Below, piece after piece: positions 43,823-52,636 of a stretch of 64,000 nucleotides of DNA. The notes under the pieces are model-generated. The model searched no databases. It saw only the letters and a program-made list of their open reading frames with translations, and was not told the DNA's origin. Made by a program: the position numbers and the translations under genes. Position 1 is the stretch's first letter. Every line of letters starts with the position of its first letter. The stretch comes from DASZQY01 sp963843565 (GTDB lineage Bacteria > Pseudomonadota > Alphaproteobacteria > Rhizobiales > Kaistiaceae), in NCBI GenBank assembly GCA_963843565.1, contig CAWJKY010000003.1:1550001-1614000 (forward strand), given 5' to 3'.

Positions 43823-45420
43823 GCCTCGACCGCCCTGCCCTTGAGCGCAAACAGGCCGCGCGGGCGGCGCTGGATGAACAGGATGATGACGACCAGAATG
43901 ACGATCTTGCCGAGCACGGCGCCGGCGTAGGGCTCAAGGAACTTGTTGGCGATGCCGAGCGACAGGGCGCCGACCAGGGTTCCCCACAGATTTCCGACGC
44001 CGCCGAAGACGACGACCAGGAAGCTGTCGATGATGTAGCTCTGGCCGAGGTTCGGGCTGACGTTGTCGATCTGGCTGAGCGCCACGCCGGCGATGCCGGC
44101 GATGCCGGAGCCCAGACCGAAGGTGAAGGCATCGACCCACGGGGTGCGGATGCCCATGGCGCTCGCCATCGGCCGGTTCTGGGTGACGGCGCGCATCTGG
44201 AGCCCGAAGGTCGTGAAGCGCAGCACCATCAGCAGGATGATGAAGACGGCGGCCGCGAAGACCACGATCCACATCCGGTTCCAGGTGATGGTGAGGTTGC
44301 CGAAATCGAAGGCGCCCGACATCCACGACGGATTGCCGACCTCGCGATTGTTGGGGCCGAAGATGGTGCGCACCGCCTGCTGAAGGATGAGCGAGACGCC
44401 CCAGGTGGCGAGCAGGGTCTCGAGCGCGCGACCGTAAAGGAAGCGGATGATGCCACGCTCGATGACGATGCCGACGAGGCCGGCGACGACGAAGGCAGCG
44501 GGCAGAGCGATCGCCAGCGACCAGTCGAACAGCCACGGGGCATGATTGCGGATGACCTCCTGCACGACGAAGGTCGTGTAGGCGCCGAGCATGACCATCT
44601 CGCCGTGGGCCATGTTGATGACGCCCATGACGCCGAAGGTGATGGCGAGGCCGATGGCCGCGAGCAGCAGGACTGAGCCGAGCGACAGGCCATACGAGGC
44701 GTTCTGGAGGACGTCCCAGATGGCAAGTTCACCCTTCACCGTGGCGATCGCACTGGTGGCAGCGTCCTGGACCGCGGGGGATACGTCGGCGGGAAGGGTC
44801 GAAAGCAGCGCGAGCGCTTCCTGGCCGCCGCGCCGCTTGATGATCTCGATGGCCGCGATGGCGTCGGTATCGGACGAACCGGCCTTGGTCAGGACGATGG
44901 CGGCCTGAGCGTTCTCCATCGCCGCCTTGATGTTGGGATCGGTCTCCTTGGCGAGCGCCTTCTCAAGGGCGGGCAGCGCGGCCGGGTCGTGGGAGGCGAA
45001 CACGTCGTTTGCCGCGGCGAGGCGGACGGCGGAATCGTGGGCGAGGAGGTTCAGCGTTCCGAGCGCCGCGATGATCTCGCCGCGAACCTTGTTGTTGGTG
45101 CGCACGCGCTTCAGGTCGGCCGGCGCCTCTCCGGCGATCGGCGCGCCGGTGGCGGCGTCGAGCAAACCGCCGGCATCGGTCTTGATGTAGACGCGGCCGC
45201 TCGCCTTGTCGGCCACGAGCTTGCCGTCCTGAAGCGCCTCGAGGACAGCCTTCGCCTGGTCTTCGCCGCTTGCCGCGACGGCATTCACCCCCGCCTCGGT
45301 CTTGGGGAAACTGTCCACCGCGAAGAGGCTCAGGTCCTCTTCAAACGTCTGGGCGTGGGCGGCGACGGCGGCAAGCGCGAGACCGATCGCCAGCGTCAGG
45401 AAGCGGAGTGCGCGCATCAA
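43819..45420 (-). CDS. urtB: Urea ABC transporter permease UrtB
   Basis: 533-residue permease with the UrtB-specific architecture: signal peptide (1-23, ending AAHA), a periplasmic HEAT-like N-terminal part of about 210 residues (LLAHDSAVRLAAANDVFASHDPAALPALEKALAKE), then a LivH-like permease core. The core begins near LSLGSVLLLAAIGLAITFGVMGVINMAHGEMVMLGAYTTFVVQE, a clear LivH/UrtB motif. The N-terminal extension separates UrtB from ordinary LivH permeases and supports urea specificity. It lies 73 bp downstream of urtA, with a strong hairpin in the gap. Confidence 0.93.
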   Translation of the reverse strand: MMRALRFLTLAIGLALAAVAAHAQTFEEDLSLFAVDSFPKTEAGVNAVAASGEDQAKAVLEALQDGKLVADKASGRVYIKTDAGGLLDAATGAPIAGEAPADLKRVRTNNKVRGEIIAALGTLNLLAHDSAVRLAAANDVFASHDPAALPALEKALAKETDPNIKAAMENAQAAIVLTKAGSSDTDAIAAIEIIKRRGGQEALALLSTLPADVSPAVQDAATSAIATVKGELAIWDVLQNASYGLSLGSVLLLAAIGLAITFGVMGVINMAHGEMVMLGAYTTFVVQEVIRNHAPWLFDWSLAIALPAAFVVAGLVGIVIERGIIRFLYGRALETLLATWGVSLILQQAVRTIFGPNNREVGNPSWMSGAFDFGNLTITWNRMWIVVFAAAVFIILLMVLRFTTFGLQMRAVTQNRPMASAMGIRTPWVDAFTFGLGSGIAGIAGVALSQIDNVSPNLGQSYIIDSFLVVVFGGVGNLWGTLVGALSLGIANKFLEPYAGAVLGKIVILVVIILFIQRRPRGLFALKGRAVEA

Positions 45421-45441
45421 TCGCCTTGCCGAGGGAGTTGA

Positions 45442-45469
45442 CGGGAGGCGGCGATCACGCCGCCTCCCG
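45442..45469 (-). terminator. Intercistronic hairpin after urtA
   Basis: A perfect 12-bp GC stem, CGGGAGGCGGCG (45442-45453) and its complement (45458-45469), with a 4-base loop lies 24 bp downstream of the urtA stop in the 73-bp urtA-urtB gap. It has no U-tract. Like those after aglE and xylF, it probably stabilises or sets the level of the binding-protein mRNA. Confidence 0.6.
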
Positions 45470-45493
45470 GTTTGCCGTTGAAGCCGTCGCGGC

Positions 45494-46790
45494 CTAGCTC
45501 GAACCGCCGCAGGTCTTGGTGACGGTGTTGTAGTTGCCGCACTTCAGCTTGACCCAGTCGGACTCGAGATCCTTCGAACCCGGCAGGTAGTCGGACCAGG
45601 CATCGCCCGGCACGAGGCCGTCGGTCTGCCAGACCACGTCGAACTGGCCGTCGTCGCGGATTTCACCGATGAAGACGGGCTTGGTGATGTGGTGGTTCGG
45701 CAGCATGGTGGCCATTCCGCCGGTCAGGTTGGGGACCTCGATGCCCGGCAGGGCGTCGATGACCTTGTCGGGATCGGTGGTGCCAGCCTTCTCGACCGCC
45801 TTAACCCACATGTTGAAGCCGATGTAGTGGGCTTCCATCGGGTCGTTGGTGGTGCGCTTGTCGTTGCCGATGAAGGCATGCCACTTGTCGATGAACGCCT
45901 TGTTCTCGGGCGTATCGATCGACTCGAAGTAGTTCCAGGCCGCCAGATGGCCGACGAGCGGGGCGGTGTCGAGGCCGGCGAGCTCTTCCTCACCGACCGA
46001 GAACGCCACGACCGGAATGTCGGTCGCCTTGATGCCCTGGTTGCCGAGTTCCTTGTAGAAGGGAACGTTGGCGTCGCCGTTGACGGTCGAGACGACCGCC
46101 GTCTTCTTGCCGGCCGAGCCGAACGCCTTGATGGCGGCGACTTCGGTCTGCCAGTCGGAGAAGCCGAACGGCGTGTAGTTGATCTTGATGTCCTCAGGCG
46201 CGACGCCCTTGGCGAGCAGGTAGGCCTCGAGAATCTTGTTGGTGGTGCGCGGATAGACGTAGTCGGTGCCTTCCAGCACCCAGCGCTTCACCGCGCCGCC
46301 TTCGTCGCTCATCAGATAGTCGACGGCCGGAATCGCCTGCTGGTTCGGCGCGGCGCCGGTGTAGAAGACGTTGCGCTCGCTCTCTTCGCCCTCGTACTGG
46401 ACGGGATAGAAGAGGATCGAGTTCGAGCTCCTTGAAGACCGGCAGCACGGACTTGCGCGACACCGAGGTCCAGCAGCCGAAGACCACCGCGACCTTGTCC
46501 TGACTGATCAGCTCGCGCGCCTTCTCGGCGAAGAGCGGCCAGTTGGACGCCGGATCGACGACCACCGCTTCCAGTTTCTTGCCGAGCAGGCCGCCTTTCT
46601 TGTTCTGCTCGTCAATCAGCATGAGCATGACGTCTTTCAACGTCGTCTCGGAAATCGCCATCGTGCCCGACAGCGAATGCAGAATACCGATCTTGATGGT
46701 GTCGTCGGCAGCCGAGGCCGGCATGGCCAGCGGCACCGACAGCGCGGCAGCGACGGCGGCCGCGCCGGCCACCTTATGGAACATGTTCAT
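45494..46790 (-). pseudogene. urtA: Urea ABC transporter substrate-binding protein UrtA, apparent frameshift
   Basis: Periplasmic urea receptor split in two reading frames. The 5' part (46790 to about 46424) has the signal peptide MNMFHKVAGAAAVAAALSVP and the UrtA start IKIGILHSLSGTMAISETTLKDVMLMLIDEQN; it reads to VSRKSVLPVFKEL. From there the frame must move by one base: the other frame continues SILFYPVQYEGEESERNVF (in-frame but without its own start) and then LMSDEGGAVKRWVLEGTDYVYPRTTNK to the normal C-terminus. Removing one base near 46424 (plus-strand TTCGAG to TTGAG) restores a full-length UrtA of about 431 residues. Everything else, including the downstream genes, looks intact, so this may be a recent mutation or a sequencing error rather than an old pseudogene. 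Confidence 0.85.
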
Positions 46791-47127
46791 TCGCAAATTC
46801 CCCCTGTCTTTGAGCGGACGTCATTGGGAGGACGCCGACGCCCGTCCCGCAAAGGCCGTGCCAAGGAGGCGGGCGGCGGAACGGGGCGGTCTCGGAGAGG
46901 CACCGCCGGGCAGTGATGAATTTTTTGGCAGCGCCGCTGGGAGATGCACAAGAAATGTAAGCAGGCGAAAGAGTACGGGCTGTATGCAGCGCCGTTCGGC
47001 CAGGGGTGTGACGGACATTACTAACCCCGTCAGGGTGCCTGCCTTTACGCTGTCACAGCACGTTCTTAGTATCGGGTACCGTCCGGCCCGGCTCGGGCGT
47101 CACGGACGGCGAGCGGAGTTGAGGCAC
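46791..47127. promoter_or_regulatory. Divergent intergenic region between urtA and the macroglobulin gene
   Basis: This 337-bp gap has no credible gene. AGGGGG on the minus strand near 46800-46805 is a ribosome site for urtA. A possible promoter for the macroglobulin operon is TTTACG (47044-47049) and TAGTAT (47067-47072), 17 bp apart; it is a weak match. No sigma-54 GG-N10-GC element was found in the segment by eye, although urt operons are often nitrogen-regulated. Confidence 0.4.
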
Positions 47128-50100
47128 ATGGGCACGTTCGTCTCGGCCGGATCCCGGCTGACTTCCATCGTTTTCGCCACGCTGTTTGCCGCGGTTCTGG
47201 GCGCCGGGAGCGCCACCGCCGCCGAGCAGCACGTCATCACCACGCAGGATGCCGACTACGCCGGCTTCGACATGCGGACGGTGAAAGGCGTGACGCTCGA
47301 CCAGTGTCAGGCCTCCTGTCTGGGGGACAACGTCTGTCGTGCCTTCACCTTCAACACCAAGGCCGGATGGTGCTTCCTGAAATCCGACTTCGGCGACCTC
47401 TCAGCGGCCGCCGGGGCGGTGGCGGGCCGCGTGGTGCAGAGCGTCGACCTGACGCCGACGCTGGAGCGCCGGCGCCTCGCCGAACTCAGCTTCGTGCCCA
47501 ATTTCCAGCTCGACGAGGCGCGGGCGCTGATCGGCGACCTCAGGACGCGCTACACGAGCAACGGCGGCAGCTACGTGGCGCTCAGGCGGCAGGGCGGCGA
47601 CCTCTTCCGCGCCGGCCGCTACGACGCGGCCGCGCAGGCCTTCGGGCAGGCGCTGGCCCTCGCCGACGACGACGTGGTCGCGTGGCTCGACTACACGGTG
47701 GCGAGCCTGGCGCGCAATCCGGACGGCTACAGCGACCGGCAGCGGGCCGCGCAGGACGCCACCGCCGGCGCGATCAACTCCTATATCCGGGCGGAGAGCG
47801 TCGACGACCGCGCCGAGGCGCTTGCCCACCTCGGCGAGGCGCTGGCGAGCCGCGAGCTGTGGCTCTCCTCGATCCGCGCCTATCGCGCCAGCCTCAAGAT
47901 CAAGGACGCGCCCACCGTCCACGCCGCCTATGACAAGGTCGTCGACGAGCACGGCTTCCGGGTGACCGACCACACGGTCGAGGCCGATTCGGCGACGCCG
48001 CAAATCTGCGTCGTGTTCTCCGACGACCTGGCGCTCGACCGCCCCGACCTCGGCGACTTCGTGACGGTGGAAGGCGGCAGCGGGCTCGCAGTCGAGCCAA
48101 AGCAGCAACAGATTTGCATCAACGGCGTCGTCCACGGCGGCCGCTACACGATCCGGGTGCGCGGCGGCTTGCCGGCCGCGGACGGCGAGACACTCGCCCA
48201 CCCGGTCGAGCTGTCGATCTACGTGCGCGACCGCGAACCGTGGGTCGGCTTCGCCGGCACCGCCTACGTGCTGCCGGCCGGGCCCGGCGCCTCGATTCCG
48301 CTCTCCTCGGTCAACACCGACACGGCCAAGGCGACGATCTACCGGATCCCGGATCGCGGGGTTGCAGCGCTGGTGCGCGACGGCAATTTCCTGTCGCAGC
48401 TCAGCCAGTATTCCGCCGACGACATCGCCAGCTCGAGCGGCGAGAAGGTCTGGGAAGGCGAGATCGGCATCAAGTCGGAGCTGAACGCCAACGAGACGAC
48501 CGCGATCCCGATCGCCGACGCGCTGCCCGAGATGAAGCCCGGCGTTTACGTCATCACCGCGGCGCCGTCGACCGGCGCCCAGGACGAGTGGGGGCCGGTG
48601 GCGACGCAATGGTTCGTGGTCTCCGATCTCGGGCTGACGGCGCTGTCGGGCAACGACGGCGTGCACGCCATCGTGCGCTCGCTGTCGACGGCCAAGCCGG
48701 TGGTCGGCGCGAAGCTCCGCCTGATCGCCGCCGACAACGACGTGCTCGGCGAGACGGTGACCGGCGACGACGGCACCGGCGTGTTCGATCCGGGCCTGGC
48801 GCGCGGCACCGGCGGCGCCGCGCCGCAGCTGATCGTCGCCCAGACGGGCAACGACTATGCCTTCATCGACCTGACCCGCGCCGCCTTCGACCTCACCGAC
48901 CGTGGGGTCGACGGACGGCCGGCGCCCCAGGCGCTCGACGTGTTCCTCACCCCCGAACGCGGCATCTACCGGCCGGGCGAGGCCATCCACCTGACGGCGC
49001 TGGTGCGCGACACGCGCGCCAACGCGGTCGACGACCTGCCGATGACGCTGGTGGTCGAGCGGCCGGACGGTGTCGAGTACGACCGCAAGACGCTCTCCGA
49101 CGGTGGGCTCGGCGGCTATACCTACGACGTCCAACTCCAGGCGAACGCCATGCGTGGCGCCTGGCACGTGGCGCTCTATGCCGACCCCAAGGCGGACGCG
49201 CTCGCCGACACGTCGGTGCTGGTCGAGGACTTCGAGCCGGAGCGGCTCGCGGTCGACATCGCGACCGACGCGACCGCGTTCGACCGCGCCGCCCCGACGA
49301 CGATCACTCTCGACGCGCGCTACCTGTACGGGGCGACGGCGCCGAACCTCCCGATCGAGGGCGAGGTCACCCTGACCCCGACCGACGCGATCGCCGCCTT
49401 CAAGGGCTATCAGTTCGGCCTCACCGAAGAGAGCGTCTCGGCGACGCGCGACCCGGTCGACATCAACGCGTCGACCGACGAGAACGGCAAGGCGACGTTC
49501 GATGTGACGATGCCGGACGTGCCGGCTTCGACCAAGCCGTTCAACGCGCAGCTGATCCTGCGGGTGACCGACACCAACGGGCGCGCCGTCGAGCGCACCC
49601 TTTCGCGACCGCTCGCGGCAAGTGGCCCGATGATCGGCATCAAGCCGGGCTTCGATGGCGACGTGGCGGAAGGGTCTTCGGTCGCCTTCCAGGCGATCAT
49701 GGTGGCCCCGGACGGCTCGCAGATGACCAAGGCCGGCGTGCCGTGGAAGCTCGAGCGGCTCGACACCGACTACCAGTGGTATCGCTCCGGCGGGCGCTGG
49801 AACTACGAACTGATCACCAACGCCACCAAGGTCGCCGGCGGAACCGTCGACTTCACCGGCGACGGGCCGGCGGCGATTTCGGCCAACGTCGACTGGGGCA
49901 ACTATCGCCTCACCGTTTCCGACGACACCGGCGACACGCCGGCGGCATCGAGCGTCGAGTTCTACGCCGGCTGGTATCGTGCCGTGTCGTCGTCCGACAC
50001 GCCCGACACGCTCCAGGTCGCGCTCGACCGGCCCGACTACAAGGTCGGCGACACGGCGACGCTGAAGCTCGACGCGCGCTTTGCCGGCACCGCCGTGATC

Positions 50101-52626
50101 ATGGTCATGGACGACCGGCTGATCGCGATGAAGACCGTCGAGGTGCCGGAAGGCGCGAGCACGGTCGACCTTGCCGTCACCGACCAGTGGGGACCCGGCG
50201 CCTACGTCACCGCGGCGCTCTACCGGCCGATGGACGTCGAGGCCAAGCGCATGCCGGCGCGGGCGATCGGCCTGACCTGGGCGAAGGTTTCGCCCGGCGA
50301 CCGCGATCTCGCGGTCAACCTCGACCTGCCGGAAGAGATGCGGCCGCGCGGCCCGATGTCGATTCCGGTGTCGATCGGCAACCTGAAGCCGGGCGAGGAC
50401 GCCTACTTGACGGTTGCGGCGGTCGACGTCGGCATTCTCAACCTGACCAACTTCAAGACCCCTGCCCCCGACGACTGGTACTTCGGACAGCGCATGCTGG
50501 GCGTCGAGATCCGCGACGTCTACGGGCTGCTCATCGACCGCATGCAGGGGGTGCCGGGAATCGTGCGCTCCGGCGGCGACTCATCGGCAGTGCGGCTCAA
50601 GGCGCCGCCGCCGACCCAGAAGCTGCTCGCCTTCTACTCCGGCATCGTCCGGGTGGACGACAGCGGCAAGGCCACCGTCACCTTCGACCTGCCCGACTTC
50701 AACGGCTCGGTGCGGGTGATGGCGATGGCGTGGTCGAAGACCGGCGTCGGCCATGCCAGCAAGGACGTGTTCGTGCGCGACCCGGTGGTGGTCACGGCGA
50801 GCATCCCGCGCTTCCTGCTGCTTGGCGACACCTCGCGGCTGCTGGTCGAGGTCAACAACGTTTCCGGCCCGGCCGGCGACTACCAGCTGTCGATCGCGAC
50901 CGGCGAAGGCATCGGCCTTGCCGACACCGACGCGACCCGCACCCTGACTCTCGCCGAGAAGGGCCGCACGTCGATCAACATCCCGATCTCCGGCGACAAG
51001 GTCGGCGACTTCGACGTTCAGGTCTCGCTGAAGGCGCCATCCGGGCAGGAATTCCCGACGAACCTGACGCTCGGGGTGCGTCCGCCCGGCTCGCCCGTAT
51101 CGCGACGCGACCTGATCGCGGTGAACCCGGGCGGCACGCTGACCATCGACGGCCAGGCGCTCGGCGAGTTCTACGACGGCACGACGGCTGTCTCGGTCTC
51201 GCTCGGCGGCGCCGGGCCGCTCGACGTGCCATCGATCCTGGCGGCGCTCGACCGCTATCCCTACGGGTGCGCGGAACAGCTCACCAGCCGGGCGATGCCG
51301 CTCGTCTATCTCGACGACGTGGCAAGCTCGATCGGCATTGCGGCCGACGCCGCAGTGAAGAAGCGCGTGCAGGCGGCGATCGAAGGGGTGCTGTCCGATC
51401 AGGCGGCGTCGGGCAGCTTCGGCCTCTGGGGGCCGGAGGGCGCCGGCTACGACCTGTGGCTCGACGCCTATGTCACCGACTTCCTGACGCGGGCGGCCGA
51501 GAAGGGCTACGACGTGCCGGACACGGCGCGCACGCTCGCCCTCGACAACCTGTCGAACCGCATCGCCTACGCCAACGACTTCGACAACGGCGGCGAGGAC
51601 ATCGCCTACGCGCTCTACGTTCTGGCGCGCGCCGGGCGAGCCGCCATTGGCGACCTGCGCTACTACACCGACTCGAAGCTGTCGGCGTTCCGCACGCCAC
51701 TCGCCAAGGCCCAACTGGGCGCGGCGATGGCGCTCTATGGCGACCGCGACCGGGCGGGACGTGCGTTCCAGTCGGCGCTTCGCGACCTCGACATCCAGGA
51801 GACCATCGCGATCTGGCGGCATGACTACGGCACCAACCTCCGCGATCAGGCGGCGGTGCTGACGCTGGCCGCGGAAACGTCGGAGCAGAGCGTCGACCTC
51901 AAGGCTCTGGCGACGAAGATCGCGCTGACCGAGCAGCGCAAGCGCTACACCAGCACTCAGGAAGATGCCTGGATGCTGATGGCCGCGGCCGCCCTGATCA
52001 AGGATTCGGCCAAGACCGACTTCATGATCGACGGCGAACGCATCGCCGCGCCGCTCTTCCGCCGCTACGGCGGCGACAAGATCGCCGCGGCCCCGGTGTC
52101 GATCCAGAACCTCGGCAGCGATCGGCTCGACGCGGTGGTCACGGAGACCGGCGTGCCGCTGAAGCCCGATCCGGCCGGCGGCAACGGCTTCAAGATCGTG
52201 CGCCAGTACTACACGCCGGAGGGCGAGCCCGCCGACGTCACCACGGTCGGCCAGAACGACCGCTACGTGGTGGTGCTGACGGTGACCGCGGACCACGATT
52301 CCGGCGGACGGGTGCTGGTCGTCGATCCGATTCCGGCGGGCTTCGAGATCGAGAACCCGGACATCTCGGCCTCCGGCGACACCAGTGCCTACGACTGGCT
52401 GTCGACCGATACGCCGACGCACACCGAGGCGCGCACCGACCGCTTCGTGGCGGCGTTCGACCGCGACGACGGCGACTCGCTCGAGTACAGCGTCGCCTAC
52501 ACGGTCCGCGCGGTTTCGCCCGGCAAGTTCACCCAGCCGGCCGCGACCGTCGAGGACATGTACCGGCCCGAGTACGAGGCGCGGACGGCGACCGGCACGG
52601 TCGAGGTGGTCGGGCCGACGCGCTAG
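47128..52626 (+). CDS. Alpha-2-macroglobulin family protein with N-terminal PAN/Apple domain and thioester
   Basis: Exported protease-trapping protein of 1832 residues. The ATG at 47128 was selected because a signal peptide (SIVFATLFAAVLGAGSATAA) follows at once; the frame is open further upstream, but that part overlaps urtA. Near the N-terminus lies a PAN/Apple-like domain (TLDQCQASCLGDNVCRAFTFNTKAGWCFLKSDFG), then a TPR-like helical part and repeated beta-sandwich (MG) domains. The thioester motif CAEQ sits at C1381-Q1384 in YPYGCAEQL, followed by the alpha/alpha toroid domain. The protein ends in a long beta domain. Unlike E. coli YfhM it has no lipobox. It is followed after 10 bp by a PBP1C gene, the standard linkage, suggesting protection after cell-wall damage. 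Confidence 0.93.
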   Translation: MGTFVSAGSRLTSIVFATLFAAVLGAGSATAAEQHVITTQDADYAGFDMRTVKGVTLDQCQASCLGDNVCRAFTFNTKAGWCFLKSDFGDLSAAAGAVAGRVVQSVDLTPTLERRRLAELSFVPNFQLDEARALIGDLRTRYTSNGGSYVALRRQGGDLFRAGRYDAAAQAFGQALALADDDVVAWLDYTVASLARNPDGYSDRQRAAQDATAGAINSYIRAESVDDRAEALAHLGEALASRELWLSSIRAYRASLKIKDAPTVHAAYDKVVDEHGFRVTDHTVEADSATPQICVVFSDDLALDRPDLGDFVTVEGGSGLAVEPKQQQICINGVVHGGRYTIRVRGGLPAADGETLAHPVELSIYVRDREPWVGFAGTAYVLPAGPGASIPLSSVNTDTAKATIYRIPDRGVAALVRDGNFLSQLSQYSADDIASSSGEKVWEGEIGIKSELNANETTAIPIADALPEMKPGVYVITAAPSTGAQDEWGPVATQWFVVSDLGLTALSGNDGVHAIVRSLSTAKPVVGAKLRLIAADNDVLGETVTGDDGTGVFDPGLARGTGGAAPQLIVAQTGNDYAFIDLTRAAFDLTDRGVDGRPAPQALDVFLTPERGIYRPGEAIHLTALVRDTRANAVDDLPMTLVVERPDGVEYDRKTLSDGGLGGYTYDVQLQANAMRGAWHVALYADPKADALADTSVLVEDFEPERLAVDIATDATAFDRAAPTTITLDARYLYGATAPNLPIEGEVTLTPTDAIAAFKGYQFGLTEESVSATRDPVDINASTDENGKATFDVTMPDVPASTKPFNAQLILRVTDTNGRAVERTLSRPLAASGPMIGIKPGFDGDVAEGSSVAFQAIMVAPDGSQMTKAGVPWKLERLDTDYQWYRSGGRWNYELITNATKVAGGTVDFTGDGPAAISANVDWGNYRLTVSDDTGDTPAASSVEFYAGWYRAVSSSDTPDTLQVALDRPDYKVGDTATLKLDARFAGTAVIMVMDDRLIAMKTVEVPEGASTVDLAVTDQWGPGAYVTAALYRPMDVEAKRMPARAIGLTWAKVSPGDRDLAVNLDLPEEMRPRGPMSIPVSIGNLKPGEDAYLTVAAVDVGILNLTNFKTPAPDDWYFGQRMLGVEIRDVYGLLIDRMQGVPGIVRSGGDSSAVRLKAPPPTQKLLAFYSGIVRVDDSGKATVTFDLPDFNGSVRVMAMAWSKTGVGHASKDVFVRDPVVVTASIPRFLLLGDTSRLLVEVNNVSGPAGDYQLSIATGEGIGLADTDATRTLTLAEKGRTSINIPISGDKVGDFDVQVSLKAPSGQEFPTNLTLGVRPPGSPVSRRDLIAVNPGGTLTIDGQALGEFYDGTTAVSVSLGGAGPLDVPSILAALDRYPYGCAEQLTSRAMPLVYLDDVASSIGIAADAAVKKRVQAAIEGVLSDQAASGSFGLWGPEGAGYDLWLDAYVTDFLTRAAEKGYDVPDTARTLALDNLSNRIAYANDFDNGGEDIAYALYVLARAGRAAIGDLRYYTDSKLSAFRTPLAKAQLGAAMALYGDRDRAGRAFQSALRDLDIQETIAIWRHDYGTNLRDQAAVLTLAAETSEQSVDLKALATKIALTEQRKRYTSTQEDAWMLMAAAALIKDSAKTDFMIDGERIAAPLFRRYGGDKIAAAPVSIQNLGSDRLDAVVTETGVPLKPDPAGGNGFKIVRQYYTPEGEPADVTTVGQNDRYVVVLTVTADHDSGGRVLVVDPIPAGFEIENPDISASGDTSAYDWLSTDTPTHTEARTDRFVAAFDRDDGDSLEYSVAYTVRAVSPGKFTQPAATVEDMYRPEYEARTATGTVEVVGPTR

Positions 52627-52636
52627 GAGCGACGCC

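Noticed and set aside
46921..46945. Possible sigma-54 promoter near urtA (TTGGCAGCG segment)
   Set aside because: The required GC at the -12 position is absent and the orientation faces the macroglobulin gene rather than urtA.
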